This document shows positions 12,750-26,124 of a DNA stretch of 64,000 nucleotides, piece by piece. Position 1 is the stretch's first letter. Each line of letters begins with the position of its first letter. The stretch spans positions 6,136,519 to 6,200,518 of the forward strand of contig CM041090.1 of assembly GCA_023079485.1 (NCBI GenBank), given 5' to 3'. Made by a program: the position numbers and the translations under genes. The notes under the pieces are model-generated. The model was not told the DNA's origin and did not search any database. It saw nothing but the letters and a program-made list of their open reading frames with translations. The DNA comes from Archilochus colubris. Its lineage: Eukaryota; Chordata; Aves; Apodiformes; Trochilidae.

Positions 12750-15580
12750 TTAAAAATGTACATATGAACAAGTGCTGTGAAGTATAAAGAAGGAAGTTTT
12801 GTAAATACTTTTCACAAATGTATTTTCACACTGAGTAAATGTGGCAGGGACCTGAATTCTTAACATAATCAGTTATATTTCTTGCTCTTGCCTACGGATC
12901 ACTAAAAACTTAATCTCAAGCCCAGAGAAGTCAGTTGAAAGGATCTATTACTACAGAGATTAATTTATTAATGGCTATTAATGAAAAAAACAAAGCTGGA
13001 AAGATGCAGGAGGCTTTTTTCCCCTTTCATCTTCCCACCCAGGTCACTTGAGGAATAGAAGCTAGAGAGAATTTTTATGTATGTAGTGTAAATCTACTGA
13101 CTCATGATTTCCCCTATTGACAGCTATTCTTGCTGTGTATTTTGACCTGTATAGAACTTTGGAAACGTTAAATCTCTAGTTTCCACCATCAAAACCTGGA
13201 ACTTTCCTTCACTTCATTGCAATCATCATGATAACTGCCATTCCTGTATCCTCTCTCTCCTCCAAAAAACCCCAAGCCCATCATTAAGATCAGTAGTATA
13301 TAGCCTTAGATTTCATTTATAGGATAAAATTATATTTATTCTCAGAAATGTTAATACTGGGAAATGTTTTGAAAGGAAGGGGTAGTCCAGAGATTAGAAT
13401 TCAGGTGTATAAGCATGCAACTACCAGCAATCCTTGCTAATAACTTTTTATCTGACACATTATTGTTCATTTAATCTTTGTGAATTTAATTATTCATTCG
13501 TCTTTAGTAGAAACTCACTAACAATTCTTTTGTGAATTAGGAGCCTAAGTCTCATAATTTAAAATTAATTATGTAAGTAGAAACCAGAGCCCCATGGACA
13601 ACCATTTAGTTGTAGGTCTGTGAGTGCTGCTGTCACCTTGGAAAGCAGAACTTAGGCTTATAAATAATTTCAGTACTTGTATATTTTTATGCTAAGTTTT
13701 TGCTACAGAGCAGGCAAAATATTTTCTGTTATTGGTTACTGAATCTGGGATAAAGATATATGTGCAAATATAAAACCAAACCCCAAACCAACCAACCAAA
13801 ACCAACAAAAAAACAAACCCCAAAATGATATCAGTAGTAACATGTTTGCAGGATTGGACCTTGCAGCCCAGGTAGCCAGCCAGACTCTGGGCTGCACCAA
13901 AATCACAGGTTATGGAGTAAAAAAATGCAATTAGGAGTTGTTTTGAGATGCTTTTCCTAACTTCCCACCAGGCAGAGTCAGCAGCTTCAGGAGTCTGGCA
14001 GGCAACTTGGCTTCAGGCATCAGATACTCAGTGTTCATTTTCATGTTTGGCAAAAAGTTTAGGGACAAACAGCAGAAGCAAATTCTATTGACATTAAAAT
14101 ACATAGACTAAAGACAGATTTTTGAAATGACACAGTAAAACACTCTGGAGTGGGAGGATTTTTTGCATAAGAACTAGACATCTCTCTCTAAACAGAGTGA
14201 CTGGTGATTATGAATGGTAAACAGTTTTATGTGGAGTTTTAGTCAGGGGAAAACCAGAAAATAAGACATTTATCTGAAGAACTGATTTATATTCTTTGTA
14301 AAAGGCAGCATTTGACTAATTAGCTAGAGAAGCATGGGCTGAGAAGTTCCGGAGTGTCTGTGCACCATGCTCTGTCTTGTTCCAAGCACACTTTTGTTCA
14401 GATCAAGTTGGATAAAGACTGAAATCTCTGACATTTGCAGGTCAGAACTGGATTCATTTCAAATGGGTTCAAATAGCTGAACTCCCTGAATTTATTCATT
14501 TGAGATGCTGTCATACTCAATGCAGATCCAATAGGAGATCCTGAAGCAGCCTTACACTGAGGGTTGCCCTTTACCCAGCTTTTTTCCTACTAGACAAGTG
14601 GCTTAGAAATCAGATATACTATTCTATTTTATTTTGCTAGATGTAATGCAACTCTATCCTTTCCAAATAGCACAGTAAGAAAATACATATTAAAGAATAA
14701 GGATGACAAATACTGCTTTGGATGCTTTGATATTTATTCCATTTGTTATGACACTGATATATGCTCAAAATCAGTGGCAATTCCCCTCGCCCTGTGTTGC
14801 TATCTCAAATCCTGAGGTGGAGAAGAAAATCAGAATCTGATATTTATGTTCTTAGGGAAACACATGGTAACTCTCAGCTCTGCCCTGTTTCAGTAAGTGC
14901 AGTTGGAACATAGCCAGCTGCCTTCAGCAGAACCACAACCTTCAATAATTGCTTCCACAAGCAGTGATTACACACTGAATGATGGAGGAGTGCTGAGATT
15001 CCTCTTGAACAGTAGCTTTTGTTTCTGTGAGCATCCCATTTCTAGGAGTGTGTAACTAAAGGAGGACAGACTAATTAGAAAGACTGACAAAAGTCACTTC
15101 AGACTTGTCTTTTCTTAATAACCTCACTTGGTTACCAATGTGGGGGTTTTGACCAAGAGCTCTAATGGAATTGACTTAAAACTACTGCAAGAGGTAAACA
15201 TTTTTCACCTGGGGACACATCTGTCTTTTAAGTAAAATTAATTGATTAGCTAAGATGCTCTCATAGTCTGAAATTGTATTTATGTTCTTGATCCTCTTAA
15301 TCATACAAATAAAATACATAAAAATACAAATTTTGCAGTTAGCCATTACAAATAGTTGGAAGATATTTGATTGATTGTCAGGGAAATTTTGTAAGATTTT
15401 TCAGGATGTTATTTAAATGTGACAGTTGGTCAGAATTTTCTGTTAGGAACTTGTTAAATTCTCTTCTGAACATGAATGCATTTTATTGAAAGAAAGGAAT
15501 TTTAAAAAGGGGGTATGGACTACTGTGTTCCCTTTATATAATCAAAGTGTTTTCAAGCATTTTTGCATCTTTTGTTTCAG

Positions 15581-15714
15581 TTCTTCCCTGTGTCCTTTTT
15601 CTGTATTGGAATCTCAGGAGATGTTTTAAAACCTGTTGGAGTAACAAACTAGAAACTGCAGAAAGCTTCTTCCTCTACTGAAATAACTGAGTCAGAAGGA
15701 ATGTCCTTCAGTGC
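15581..15714 (+). other. Possible 134-nt non-coding exon
   Basis: TTTTGTTTCAG ends at 15,580. A second usable acceptor, a T-rich tract ending AATCTCAG, would start the exon at about 15,619. The right edge, CAGTGC followed by GTAAGTG, is a full match to the U1 donor core. The interval has stops in several frames, so it would be non-coding. It could be an alternative leader exon of the gene whose promoter I propose at 31 kb, or chance. Confidence 0.25.
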
Positions 15715-17318
15715 GTAAGTGAAACCTGCCACTCTCTTCTTTCCTGGGGCAGCTAAATAGCAGATAACTCCCTAAGATCACCATTTATTTTCATGTAAAC
15801 TGCTAAGCAGATATCTTCTTATCTTCCATTATTCCCTGACTGATGGTTAGGGATGCATCTGGGGTAGCACCTTCAATGGATTAACGAAATTAATGTATTT
15901 TTCACATCCACTGTCTGGGCTCTGGCTTTACTGTTTGACTAGGTTTTGAGGGATGAAGTGTTTATGGGTTTTGTTTGTTTCTGAATTGTTTTGTTTCTGA
16001 ATTCTAGCTTTAGATGCCAATTAAAAAATTATTTAGTTCCTATTAAGTTTTCTGAGTGCAAATGAAGGTAGAATTTGGGTAAATGTTGTGCAGCTTCCAT
16101 TTATACTTCAGAATTGCAGTTTGACCACTATCACCTCAACATGGAGCTCTGACAAAAATTAAACCTACTGGAAAGTAATCATTTGTGCCAAACTGAGGAA
16201 AGGAATCAAAGTCCCTGTTTTCACATTAGTGACAGCAATGTTCATCACGAGGAAATCTGTACTTCCTTGGAATCTTATTATTTGCATTTGAAAAACTATT
16301 TGCTCAGGGTGAAGAGTTGAACTTCAACTAAATATCAGTTGTTCTCATTGCCTTGCTCTGGTTTAGAAAGCTGTTGTAGCTTACTTGTATCTGTAGGTGA
16401 CCTAAAATTCTGCTGTACTTGTGGGTAAATGAAGCCCAGTTGATGTGTGGGCAAGGAGAATGCCCCTGAGATGCTGCACTGATTGAAGGTCCTGACTGTG
16501 TCACAGAATACCTGTGCTGCTGTCAGCCTGGGTTGGTTATTTATTTATCAGTGGGTGAAGTGACAGGGTGGCTCTTTGAAATGGAAATGGCATAGCAGAT
16601 GGGCTTTATTGTGTGTTTGTGGGAGATCTCACTGCCCAGTGGCTGCACTGCTGAACTTTGAGCTACTGTATTATATATAGGGAAAAACAAAAAAAAACAA
16701 CTTAGTGGAAAATATATATGAGAACTTGGCCAGAGGTGCTCTATCAAAATGTTGTAATCCAAAGCACCCAGGGGCATTGTTTTATTTCTGTTGTCACCTC
16801 TAGGCCAGTGTATGGAGGCCATGGGTACCTTCCTGCTGCTGGGGGCTGGTGGCAGGGACTTGGGGACAGGGGCATCCGTGCATAGCATACACTGCAGAGG
16901 GTCTAAAAAGCACTCTGGTGCCTTGAAATGACTTCTGCTGGGAAGGAGTGTCTGTGGCCAAAGGTTTCCTAGCAGAGAAGTGCCATAGGCACTTTTAATC
17001 CAATTGAGGAGCTGATAGAAAGAGGCACAGTGTTTGCTGACATCCTGCTGTCTATCTCAGCACAAGTTTTGCAGCCAGAAAGAGCAAGATCTGTTACCAT
17101 TCAGTAAGCCCTGTCAGAGCACTCCAGAGGGACTGCTTCTAAGAGTTGAACCTTAACATTTTTCTCTGTGGGCTTCACAGTCTTTATCTGACAGCAAAAA
17201 ACCTGCTAGCCAGTGCTCTAATCTTGATGTTGCCCATGACACTGGCATCTTCCCTGGGAGAGGGAAGATAAACACACTGATCCTTCATGGAGCTGATAAA
17301 GAATGCTGTCCCCTTCCT

Positions 17319-17343
17319 GGGATGGATGGATGGCTGGATGGAG
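17319..17343. repeat. (GGAT)n microsatellite
   Basis: About six GGAT/GGCT units in a row, with one interruption. Confidence 0.8.
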
Positions 17344-18917
17344 CATATCCTCCCACTGCCTTGCTAGGAGAGGAGTTCCTATACTATAACCAGTGCAGCA
17401 ATGCATATAACATGCCCCCAAAAGTTAATTTTGGCCTGCCAGTCCATATTGTAAAGTGCTTGGGAGGAAACCACTAGTATTGCAACAACCTAATTGTTGC
17501 GGGTAGCTTGTAAGAAAATATCAGAATAATATACAGGTCTTTGCCCAAAGGTAATTTTTTAGTAGGCTGGGATTTTATTAAAGGGATTGTGAATGTTCTC
17601 CCAGTATTTTTTTTTCATGGATTTGTTTTTAATTCTGCACAGCTGAGCAAAATACTCAGGAGTATTTTCCAGATCCCTCAGGTGAGATTTTTCAAAAGCA
17701 GACTTTGGAAATTTTGATAATACATCTGGCTGTGTTTTGCTGAAATTCTCTCCTCCTGAACTTGAGGAAGAAAATGTTTTTACAGGCTGTAACGTTGAGT
17801 AAAACATGTTGATGTATTTTGATGAAGGAGATCAGGACACTGTTCATGTCACTCATCCACAGCAAAGATGCAGATGCTTCCAGAAAGCTACTTTGCAATG
17901 AAAACCAAAATATTTGTGTTTTCTGCAAAATTTATGTAAGAGTCTGAGAAGTAATTTGTGTGTTCATGTCCTGCAGTCACTGTCACTTGAGATCTGGAGG
18001 GATCCTATTCTCTGAAGCATTACATCAGGCAGATCTCAGAAGAATTAGCAAACAATGTTTTCCATTAAGTGGAAAGTAGTGATAAATTTATTAACACCAG
18101 TAACAACAAAAAAACAACAACAAAAAAACAGTAACAAAAAAACCCCAACAAAAGTGGCATCTTTTTGGCCATATCTGAATCAGGCCAGTCTATGAGAACA
18201 AAAAAATCAACATCCTATACTTATAACACTTTTCAGTAAAAATTGAAGACTTTGTTATTGGCCCATCTAGAGAGCTTTGAAGATTTTCAGAACAAGAAGA
18301 AATAACAAATGACCCTAAGTGGACTCTGCAGAACTCTGTTTCCCTGACCACAAGGGTATAATTTTGAATAAGTGCAGCTAGAATAGCTGGATATCAGAAT
18401 AACCCATGTAGCCTAAATGTCCATGTACTGGATGGTATTTACTTTTCTTTAACACACAGAATGTCACCTAAAAATTTTACCTACACATTCTGCTGTTTGA
18501 TTGTAATGATTGGGAACATTTGCAGTCTCTCCACTTCAAAGCTGGGAACTTTATCAGCTCTGCACATAACAGAGTACAGCATCTGGCTTTTAAGCTGTTT
18601 AATCTCCTTGGGAGAATCTTGTTTTAAATCTGTGACTAACAATCATATATAAATATGTTCCAGACAGATGCCTTTCAACTTATGGAGCATTTGATACTGG
18701 GCTGGCTAATGTCAGTCTACTTCTCCAAGCAAATTTCCCTCATCCCCTCTCAAACTTATCTGAGACTAGTTTGTGGTTTATAGCAAATATTTAGGTGGGT
18801 TTTGACCTCCAGGAGAGTTTGAAGAAGTTACTGATTTCTGTTGTGTCATCCTGAGATCTTCAGGACACAAGATTCATGTTATTATGGGTTCTTTCTCATC
18901 TCAGAGTCCTGCTGCTG

Positions 18918-19080
18918 AGAATCCTAGGATTGTACTGGGTGGAAAAACCCTTTAGGATCATGGAGTCCCCCTCTTAGCCCAGCACCACCACTTCAGTCAC
19001 TAAATCACAGCCCTGAGCACAATTATGCCCCTTGAAATCCCCTCAGAGATGGTGACAGAAGCATTTCCAGGGCAGCATTT
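18918..19080 (-). mobile_element. CR1 LINE, degenerate 3' fragment
   Basis: In reverse complement this matches the layout of a CR1 3' end. There is an AGAATCCTAGGATTG tail, TGGGTGGAAAAACCCTTTAGG in place of GGTTGGAAGGGACCTTTAAGG, ATCATGGAGTCC, then CCAGCACCACCACTTCAGTCACTAAATCA and a GAGATGGTGAC block. Many substitutions and small indels indicate an old copy. The right edge is uncertain and may reach about 19130. Confidence 0.7.
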
Positions 19081-21759
19081 TAACTATCTCACCATTCAGT
19101 TGCCTTGATCATGCCCTGGTTGCTCCCCATGGCCACCCCACATGGTATTAATGTCTTTTGCTAGAGATCAAATAAATGAGTGAAAGTGAAGGGAAAGAAT
19201 GCACAGGGACCTCTTCTTCCTTCACACCAACAGATTTCTAGTGGCTGCTTTGTTTTGTTTGGGTTTTTTTGGTTTTTAGTGGGTTCATTAGAGTTCTGTG
19301 TTATAGAAAGCAAATCTTCTGAGTGCTCTTGAAAAATATAGTTACTCTGTTCCCACTGTGGGGCAGGATTTTTTACTAATTTCTGTATACTAAAGGAAAG
19401 ATATAAACTTTTTCTTTTTTACAGTAACTAGCATTTGAATTGAAAGAGCTTACCTCAAAGCGATTGTTAAATCAGTTATATTTTTATCATATTAAAAATT
19501 ACTTTATTTACTGGGTAAGCTGTAAGCTTTTTTAATTCCCTGAATGCCAGCTAAAGGCATTCTTTTTTCTCATTTTCCTATATCTACGATCTTTTAATAT
19601 TGAATTTGCTCTTCTGATACTTATTATCAGCCATAAAAGATATTATAGATGTATGTTGAGGGTTTCAGTACAAGACTTAGGAGGCTGATGCTAATGCTGT
19701 CTAGACTGGTTCTATTTAATTTGGGAGAATGTGACCTACTTTCATCTCTGTCACTGTGTCTGCAGATTCTCTTACTCATGTCATATTAATTGGGCCAATT
19801 TTAATGATTGTCCTGCCTCATTAGCTGGACTTACAGGACACATATGGAGACCTCAACCAGGCCAAAACTCATTCCTCAGCCATGCCAAGAATCTGTCACC
19901 ATATTTCTCCAGGCCTTTGTGACCTGATAATTTCAAGTAAATATTTCTCCTAATTATTATTAACAGTGAGATATAAGCTTTGAGATATATTTCAGAGTTT
20001 AACAAAATACTTTATGAGGAGCTATACTTTTAATGATGAGTGACTGCTCCCCATTCTTTTGCAAGCAGATGCAGATAAATAGTTGAATTTTAATGCTGAT
20101 GAATTTTTCTTTGTGTGTTGAATAGAAGAAAATCTACAGTTTGTACTTTGATTTAATTACATTTAATCACAGCTTTTGTCAGGGTTTGATGCTTTTTGTT
20201 CCTTTGTAAATGTAGAAATTTCTTGGATCTTGTTCATTGCTATTTTCTGGTTTTCTTACTATCAATCTGCTGGTTATAAAACAGAAAACTTGTCAACAAA
20301 TTTCCTAAAGAAAACTGGACTGGACATATGATGTTTCAGATAGCTGGCCATGAAGGCAGCTGGGTTTGTCAGTTCAGTATTGAGATCCTCTTGAATATCT
20401 CAGCAATTTCATAGTGAAATTGTCACAAATTCTTCTTAGAATAATGCAGCATTATCAGCTTCAATTTTCCTATTATTTTCATTAAAAATCCTGCTTTAAA
20501 TATTAGTGTTTGCATGGTATGGAACATAATAGTTCTTAATTATGGCTAGAGGATATAAACATTACTTCAATATTGTCACTTTTCTAACAAAGTAGCATGA
20601 AGAGTTGAAAGTCTGAGCCATATCCAATGCCATTTTTCTCTCCCATTTTTACTTTTGGAAATAAAATATATTCTGTTTGTTTCTCCCTCTCCCAAACTGC
20701 TGATCCAGGCTACAAATCTTAAGGGACCTGGTTCTCTGAAATGCGTTGGTCAGAAGATTAATCTGAGCACTGATAGGAAATTTGATAAATTAAGTTTAAG
20801 GTATAAATGGGTATTTTTTGGTCTTTCCCCCTTGTAAGATTCGCTTCTGTGTTCAGTAGTTGCTTCAAATGAGAAAATGGAATGGAAAGCACACAAAGAA
20901 AAGTTGGAGTGAAACTCATAATGTTAAGTCCAGGCAGAACCATCTGGATAATAAAATAATAACAGTGCTGCTGGAGTGGCTTGGGAGTTATTTAACTCTG
21001 AGTCTGACAAAGCTCCTCAGAATATGAGGTAGGAAATAACCCTGATGTACCTGAGGATGGGGACAAAATATTTGCAGGCTGATTGACATTTTCAGAAGCA
21101 GTTTTTCAGTGTCTATATGGCAATCTTGGCAAACTAATTTTTTTTTTCAGTAATAAGTTGTTTTATAAGTGCAGATTGTGTATCTGTAAATAGAATTTTG
21201 AGGTTATTGAAAGTGTTTACATTTTCACTTTTGAGCTTGTGCAAAACATCCTCATTTTAAAAGGCACACAACATCAAGGCACTCAGTTTTTTATGCAGAG
21301 ATACAAAAATAATTGAGCCTCAGCTCCTCATCCCTGTAACTAAAAATTAAAAAAAAGAAAAACTGAGGACAAATTAAAAACAAAATTTTCTCTCTTCTCT
21401 TCCTACTATAACCAAACTGGAAAAAATAATTTCAGATCAAAAAGCACATTTAAAAAAAATTACCATATTATATTTTGGTTAGGAATTTTAATTTTTTAAA
21501 TAAAATTTTAAATTCAGCTTCAAAAATGAGCTGCTTCATATGATGGCAAGGAGGAGAAAGAGAGTCAAGAAACCTGGCATTTCAAAAAGAACTGAAACTC
21601 CTGACACTGGGAAGAAGAAACAGTGAAAATGGGGGAATGAGAGGAGTTTTCAGCACTTGAAAAGTAGTTGGAAAGGAGAGTAATCCTTGCTGATTACTGG
21701 CTTTCCTTAAACAGCAGCTATAATGAGGAAATTAATGAAACTGGTGGCAGTCACTTTGA

Positions 21760-21797
21760 GGAGACAAAAGTCTCCATAAAAAGGAGACTTTTTATGG
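21760..21797. repeat. Three interlocking perfect hairpins
   Basis: GGAGAC at 21760 pairs with GTCTCC at 21770 (6 bp, loop AAAA). AAAAGTCTCC at 21766 pairs with GGAGACTTTT at 21783 (10 bp, 7-base loop). CCATAAAAA at 21774 pairs with TTTTTATGG at 21789 (9 bp, 6-base loop). The arms overlap, so only some of these can form at once. Confidence 0.85.
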
Positions 21798-22238
21798 TCA
21801 TGTGGGAGCCAGTCCAGGAGACTTAAAGGCAAAAATATCACAAAACCACTCTCAGCTAAATACTCTGAAATGGGTTCTGATGGCCATCAGTTGGGTTTTT
21901 CCCCTGGGATATCATGCAGATCATTAGAACATGGCCAGCCCAGCAAGTGCATGTGTGCAAATCCGAGGTTTTTCTCCAATTCCAGTGAGAAGGAGGCAAT
22001 TTCTAAATTCCAAGGCAGATTATTGTTTTGCCCAGAAAAACAATTGCATGTTTCTGAGATAGCCTGAAAGAGGTTTCCCCACCACTACCACACATTTTTC
22101 ATTTCAGTGTCAGCTGCAGTGCAGAATAATATAATACTGAATTAATGATATAATATACTGAATTAAGTGCCAGGCTAAATGAAACAATGAACTGACAGTG
22201 AAGACACCAAGAGTGATTTAGGACAGCAGGATGCTGAC

Positions 22239-22267
22239 TTTTTTTTTTTTTTTTTGAGAGAGAGAGT
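22239..22267. repeat. Poly-T followed by (GA)n
   Basis: Seventeen T are followed directly by about six GA units. No retroelement body adjoins it. Confidence 0.9.
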
Positions 22268-22618
22268 GAGGCAAGTGTGATCATCGGGTTTTTACAGCTC
22301 CTTGAGCTCTTGTTATGCACATTTATGTAACTCCCAGGTGTAGCAAACATTGGCATTTCCCATAGGGAAATTCTGAGGAACCCAAGAAGGAGCCCATCTT
22401 GTTATCAGACAGCTCCCGCAGCTTTAGGACTGCTACAGGTCCTGATGTACATCACACATTTATCTTCTTGTGAACTGCAACAGAACCTGATATAGCCTGG
22501 AATTATTGGATATTATTTAGAACACACATTTCCTGGTCTTAAATTCCACAAATTAAATTGTGCTGCTTTACAGCTGTCAAGAAGTAGGTAGGATTTTACT
22601 CAGATGTTTCAGGGGAAG

Positions 22619-22643
22619 TCCATCCATCCATCCATCCATCCGT
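22619..22643. repeat. (CATC)n microsatellite
   Basis: About six CATC units, the last changed to CGTC. Confidence 0.9.
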
Positions 22644-25428
22644 CCCAGGGATGGCAATATTCAGCTCCTGAAGCCCCAGGGGGCAGCTCCCATTTGTTTT
22701 CCTGTGGAAAATATTTCAGATTCTCCTCTCTGGTGGGTGGGCAGGTCTGTGGGGGAGGTCACTGGGCAGGGATTTATCTTCAGAAGATTTGGGTCTGTAC
22801 TAACACAGAGACTGACTGAAGGTTCTGGTACTCTGTGTGACCCAGAGTGGCTCCAGGAGCCCCTGGCAGGGCAATGGCACAGTTCTTACCAGGGACATTT
22901 GGCTTCCAGTCTCTGTGTTTGTGGGAACAAATGTTTTCTCTGGTGCCTTTCTAGTAACTTGAGAATTAATCACAGCTGAACTGATTTGCATCTATCAGAA
23001 TTTAAGATAAGGCTGGAGATGGAGGCAAGCTGAACATGTGCTTTGTCATTTGGGGACATACAAACACAAATGTTTGGAAAAGTCTTTTTTTTTGCCAAGT
23101 GCCATTTCAGAGCAGGAGAATGAAGTGTCATTGGGGTTGTCACTGGGGGCAAGGAGAAAATTAAGAGTTGAGCCGTGGTTTTGCCAGGTTTACCTGGGAT
23201 GGGGAACATGCAAGTTCATTTATTTCTGTTAGGTGATTTCAGCACTTTGGAACTTGAATTGCAATTAAGGTTACTACAGAGTTCCATTCTGTAGAAATCT
23301 GTTGTTACATATTCTTAATGCTAGAAAGTTGTCACTTCCCAGCCCCCAACTTTTCTTCTGTTGCTGTGAATTAAGCTGACTTTTTACTATAACTCTTTTT
23401 GTACCAAGAACAATTAAAGAAGGTCAATTAATAATGAAGTACATGCAAGGTAGTCTTGCTTATTTTCTCCTACCAGATGTGCTCTGGAGGAGGTATGGGA
23501 CTGTGTTTTAGAGTTATGCATTTTTTGATTATTTTTTCTTGTATTGAAACAATTAGTAATCAGTCTTGGGTTTTTTAAGACCTTGTATAAAAATTATGAT
23601 TCTATTATGGGTTTTATTAACAGATATTTTCGAAGCTGAAGACAACACTGCCTAAGAATTTCAATAAGCTATTTAGGATAAATCATCTACAATCCAGTAG
23701 GCACAAGTCAAAACAGTGTTCTGCAGCCTCACAGCTGCTCTGCCAGGTGTCTCTTGTCATGTCTTACATGTCCATGGGTAAAAGACACATAAATCCAGAG
23801 TACATTCTGCTGCATTTTCCATCAGTGTCACCTTTATTGAGACCTGCACAGAGAGAGCTCTTTGATGAGACAACCTTTAATAATGGATCCTTTTGGAGCT
23901 CTTTACAGTTCTTGCAAACAGTTAATCAGAACTTAAGCAATTTGATCTCCTTTGGTTCTAATTTTCTCATTAGTTATTTCTGTGTCCTTCACGGCAGTGC
24001 TGGCAGGCAGCACAGAAAGGCTTTGGCAGAGTGAAACATTTCTGTAGCTTGGCTGAGCTTTGGCAGAAGAATGGCAGCTGTCAAGAAACACCTCCATTTA
24101 TACTATATTATATCTCCCTGATAGACTTCTCATGTCTTCTAATAATTTAATTTTCTCTTTCCTCATGAAACCTGTTAAATTTTACCAGAATTTCCAACTT
24201 ATCTTATCTAGGTTCATATTTAGAGCCACATTTGCACAGGAAATTATTCTTATTCTGCTTGTAAGGAACAGACAAAGTGTCTACATGCATCTGGATGTAT
24301 GTATAAAACAAGTAAAAGTGTAGCTGGCAGTCACTTTATATAGGTGCACAAATAATTAATCTTTTCTAATGAGTAATTCTCACAAGGGCATTATGAATGT
24401 TTGCTTGGGCAAGTAGGAACTGGCCAGTAATAGAAATGTCTGAGAATTAATCTTTAGGACATAATTGACTTCCATTTCAATAGACATTCACCATCCTTGA
24501 CTACACTTTTAAAGGTTTTTTTAAGCACTATTTTAAAGCAGGATATTTTTATAACCTCAGCAAATCTATTTGATAGTATATTTGTATTCGAAATGACCTT
24601 TGACTAAATCTTGTAGTTTCTATCATTAGATTGAATAATTTATTTTCTATAAGAAAGAGAAATATTTTCTAGATTACATATCAGTATATTAGAGAAAACT
24701 TTTATATATTTTTATCAAACTTCTAAGAGTTTGCTGCCTTTTTTCTTTTATGAAACATCTTTTTAACCTGACTTTTAATAATACAGATGTTTGATATCTA
24801 ATAATAGAATAAATAGATCATGCCAGTTGCATCTGGAATGATCCAACATCATTGGGAATAGAAACTGCAGCTCCTTCTCTCCCTTTTAAGTAATAGTTAC
24901 ACACAGTACCAGTTTTACTTCATGTGTATTTTGAAGACTGGAACTTATGATTAACTTTCATTCCTTCTAACTTGATTTACAATATTGAATATATCCAGGA
25001 CACCAGAGTATTACAGACAGCTTGCAAAATGATGATTCCTCTTAGCTAAACATTGCTGGGATACTGGAGTTACAGATGGCCTCAGTTAAATCTTAATTTC
25101 TTGATCCCTCCTCCTCTTTATTTAGACTTGAGCCTTCAATACTTAATTCTACATTAAGAAGTATAATATTTGACTGTAACATAACATTTATAGTGCATAG
25201 ATGAGTACAGCTGATGGTGGTTTTAATTCTGACATCTTGTAGTAGGTTCCTTTTCAATAGGCTTTGGAAACCATGCTCATGATGGGAAATTCAACACCCA
25301 GAACAGCAGAGCCTGAGTTCCTCAGCCATTCCTCTCCTAGGGTTAACTCCCAGCCTTTGCATTGATTAGAGGGGGAAAAAACAAAAATACTGTGGGAGTG
25401 TTTCCAACATAAACATAAGGAAAAACTT

Positions 25429-25612
25429 GGGGGTTTTGGCTTGGGGTTTTTTTGGGTTTTTTGGGGTTTTTTTGTTTTGTTTTTGGTTGTTGTTGTTGGG
25501 TTTTTGTTTTTTTGTTTTGTTTGTTTGGGTTTTGGTTGTTTTTTTAATGGGCTTTTTGTTTGTTTGTTTTGCTTGTTTGTGTTTTTTTTATTTTGTGTGT
25601 GTCTTTAACTTG
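25429..25612 (+). repeat. G/T-rich low-complexity block with G-quadruplex motif
   Basis: Almost pure G and T for about 180 bases on the + strand, built from G runs and TTTG/TTTTG words. At 25429-25466 four G runs (5, 4, 3 and 4 G) are separated by 9, 7 and 6 bases, a long-loop G-quadruplex pattern. An 85-codon open stretch crosses it, full of F, W, L and C only because of the base bias, and is not a gene. Confidence 0.85.
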
Positions 25613-26124
25613 CTTGCTTATTCCATAAAAAATTGTAAAAAAATGTTTTTAAATTACCAAACTTTCTCCGAAGTCATTGGGTAACAGCTCTGACTGATAT
25701 GAATAATTAATCATAGATGACACAGGGCTTACTGAAAGAGATGGGTTTGTTAATGAAGATATGAATAAATAAAGGCATTCTGATTTTCAGTACAGTGTTC
25801 ACCCTGCCCTTCCCATAGTACCTTTCCCAGCAGCTGCATGGTCCCAAGTTACCAAGTTCCCCTTGTTCCCAAGGTCACCCCAGGAGGGACATGCAGGGAG
25901 CTGGTCAGATCATTGCATCCATCATTAAATTAGAAAGTTTAGTTCAGGCCATTTGGTATCACTCTCTTGTGTATAATGAGAAAAAAAAATGACAGCACAG
26001 TGGTTGAATTCTCCTTACACGTTAGTGTTTTGCCAAGGAAAAGTTTAAAATAAGTTGTCCAGGAATGCCAATTTTTGTTCTTGGTGTGAAAATTCTGTGT
26101 AGTGCTGCTGGGAATCATTGTGAT

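Larger units (their letters stand above)
9336..18917. other. Unique AT-rich non-coding DNA
   Basis: No coding gene is recognised. It holds two exon-like intervals (near 10.75 and 15.6 kb), a 20-bp tandem duplication near 12.71 kb, an A/C-rich stretch at about 13770-13825, a T-rich stretch at about 11460-11495, an A/C-rich stretch at about 18100-18155 and a short GGAT microsatellite at 17.32 kb. Confidence 0.55.
19081..26124. other. Unique AT-rich non-coding DNA
   Basis: No gene is recognised. It holds interlocking hairpins at 21.76 kb, a 17-base T run at 22239-22255 followed by GA repeats, a CATC microsatellite at 22.62 kb and a G/T-rich low-complexity block at 25.43-25.61 kb. Confidence 0.6.

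Noticed and set aside
25427..25684. 85-codon F/W/L-rich frame resembling a membrane protein
   Set aside because: Pure G/T low-complexity sequence; hydrophobicity follows from base bias.
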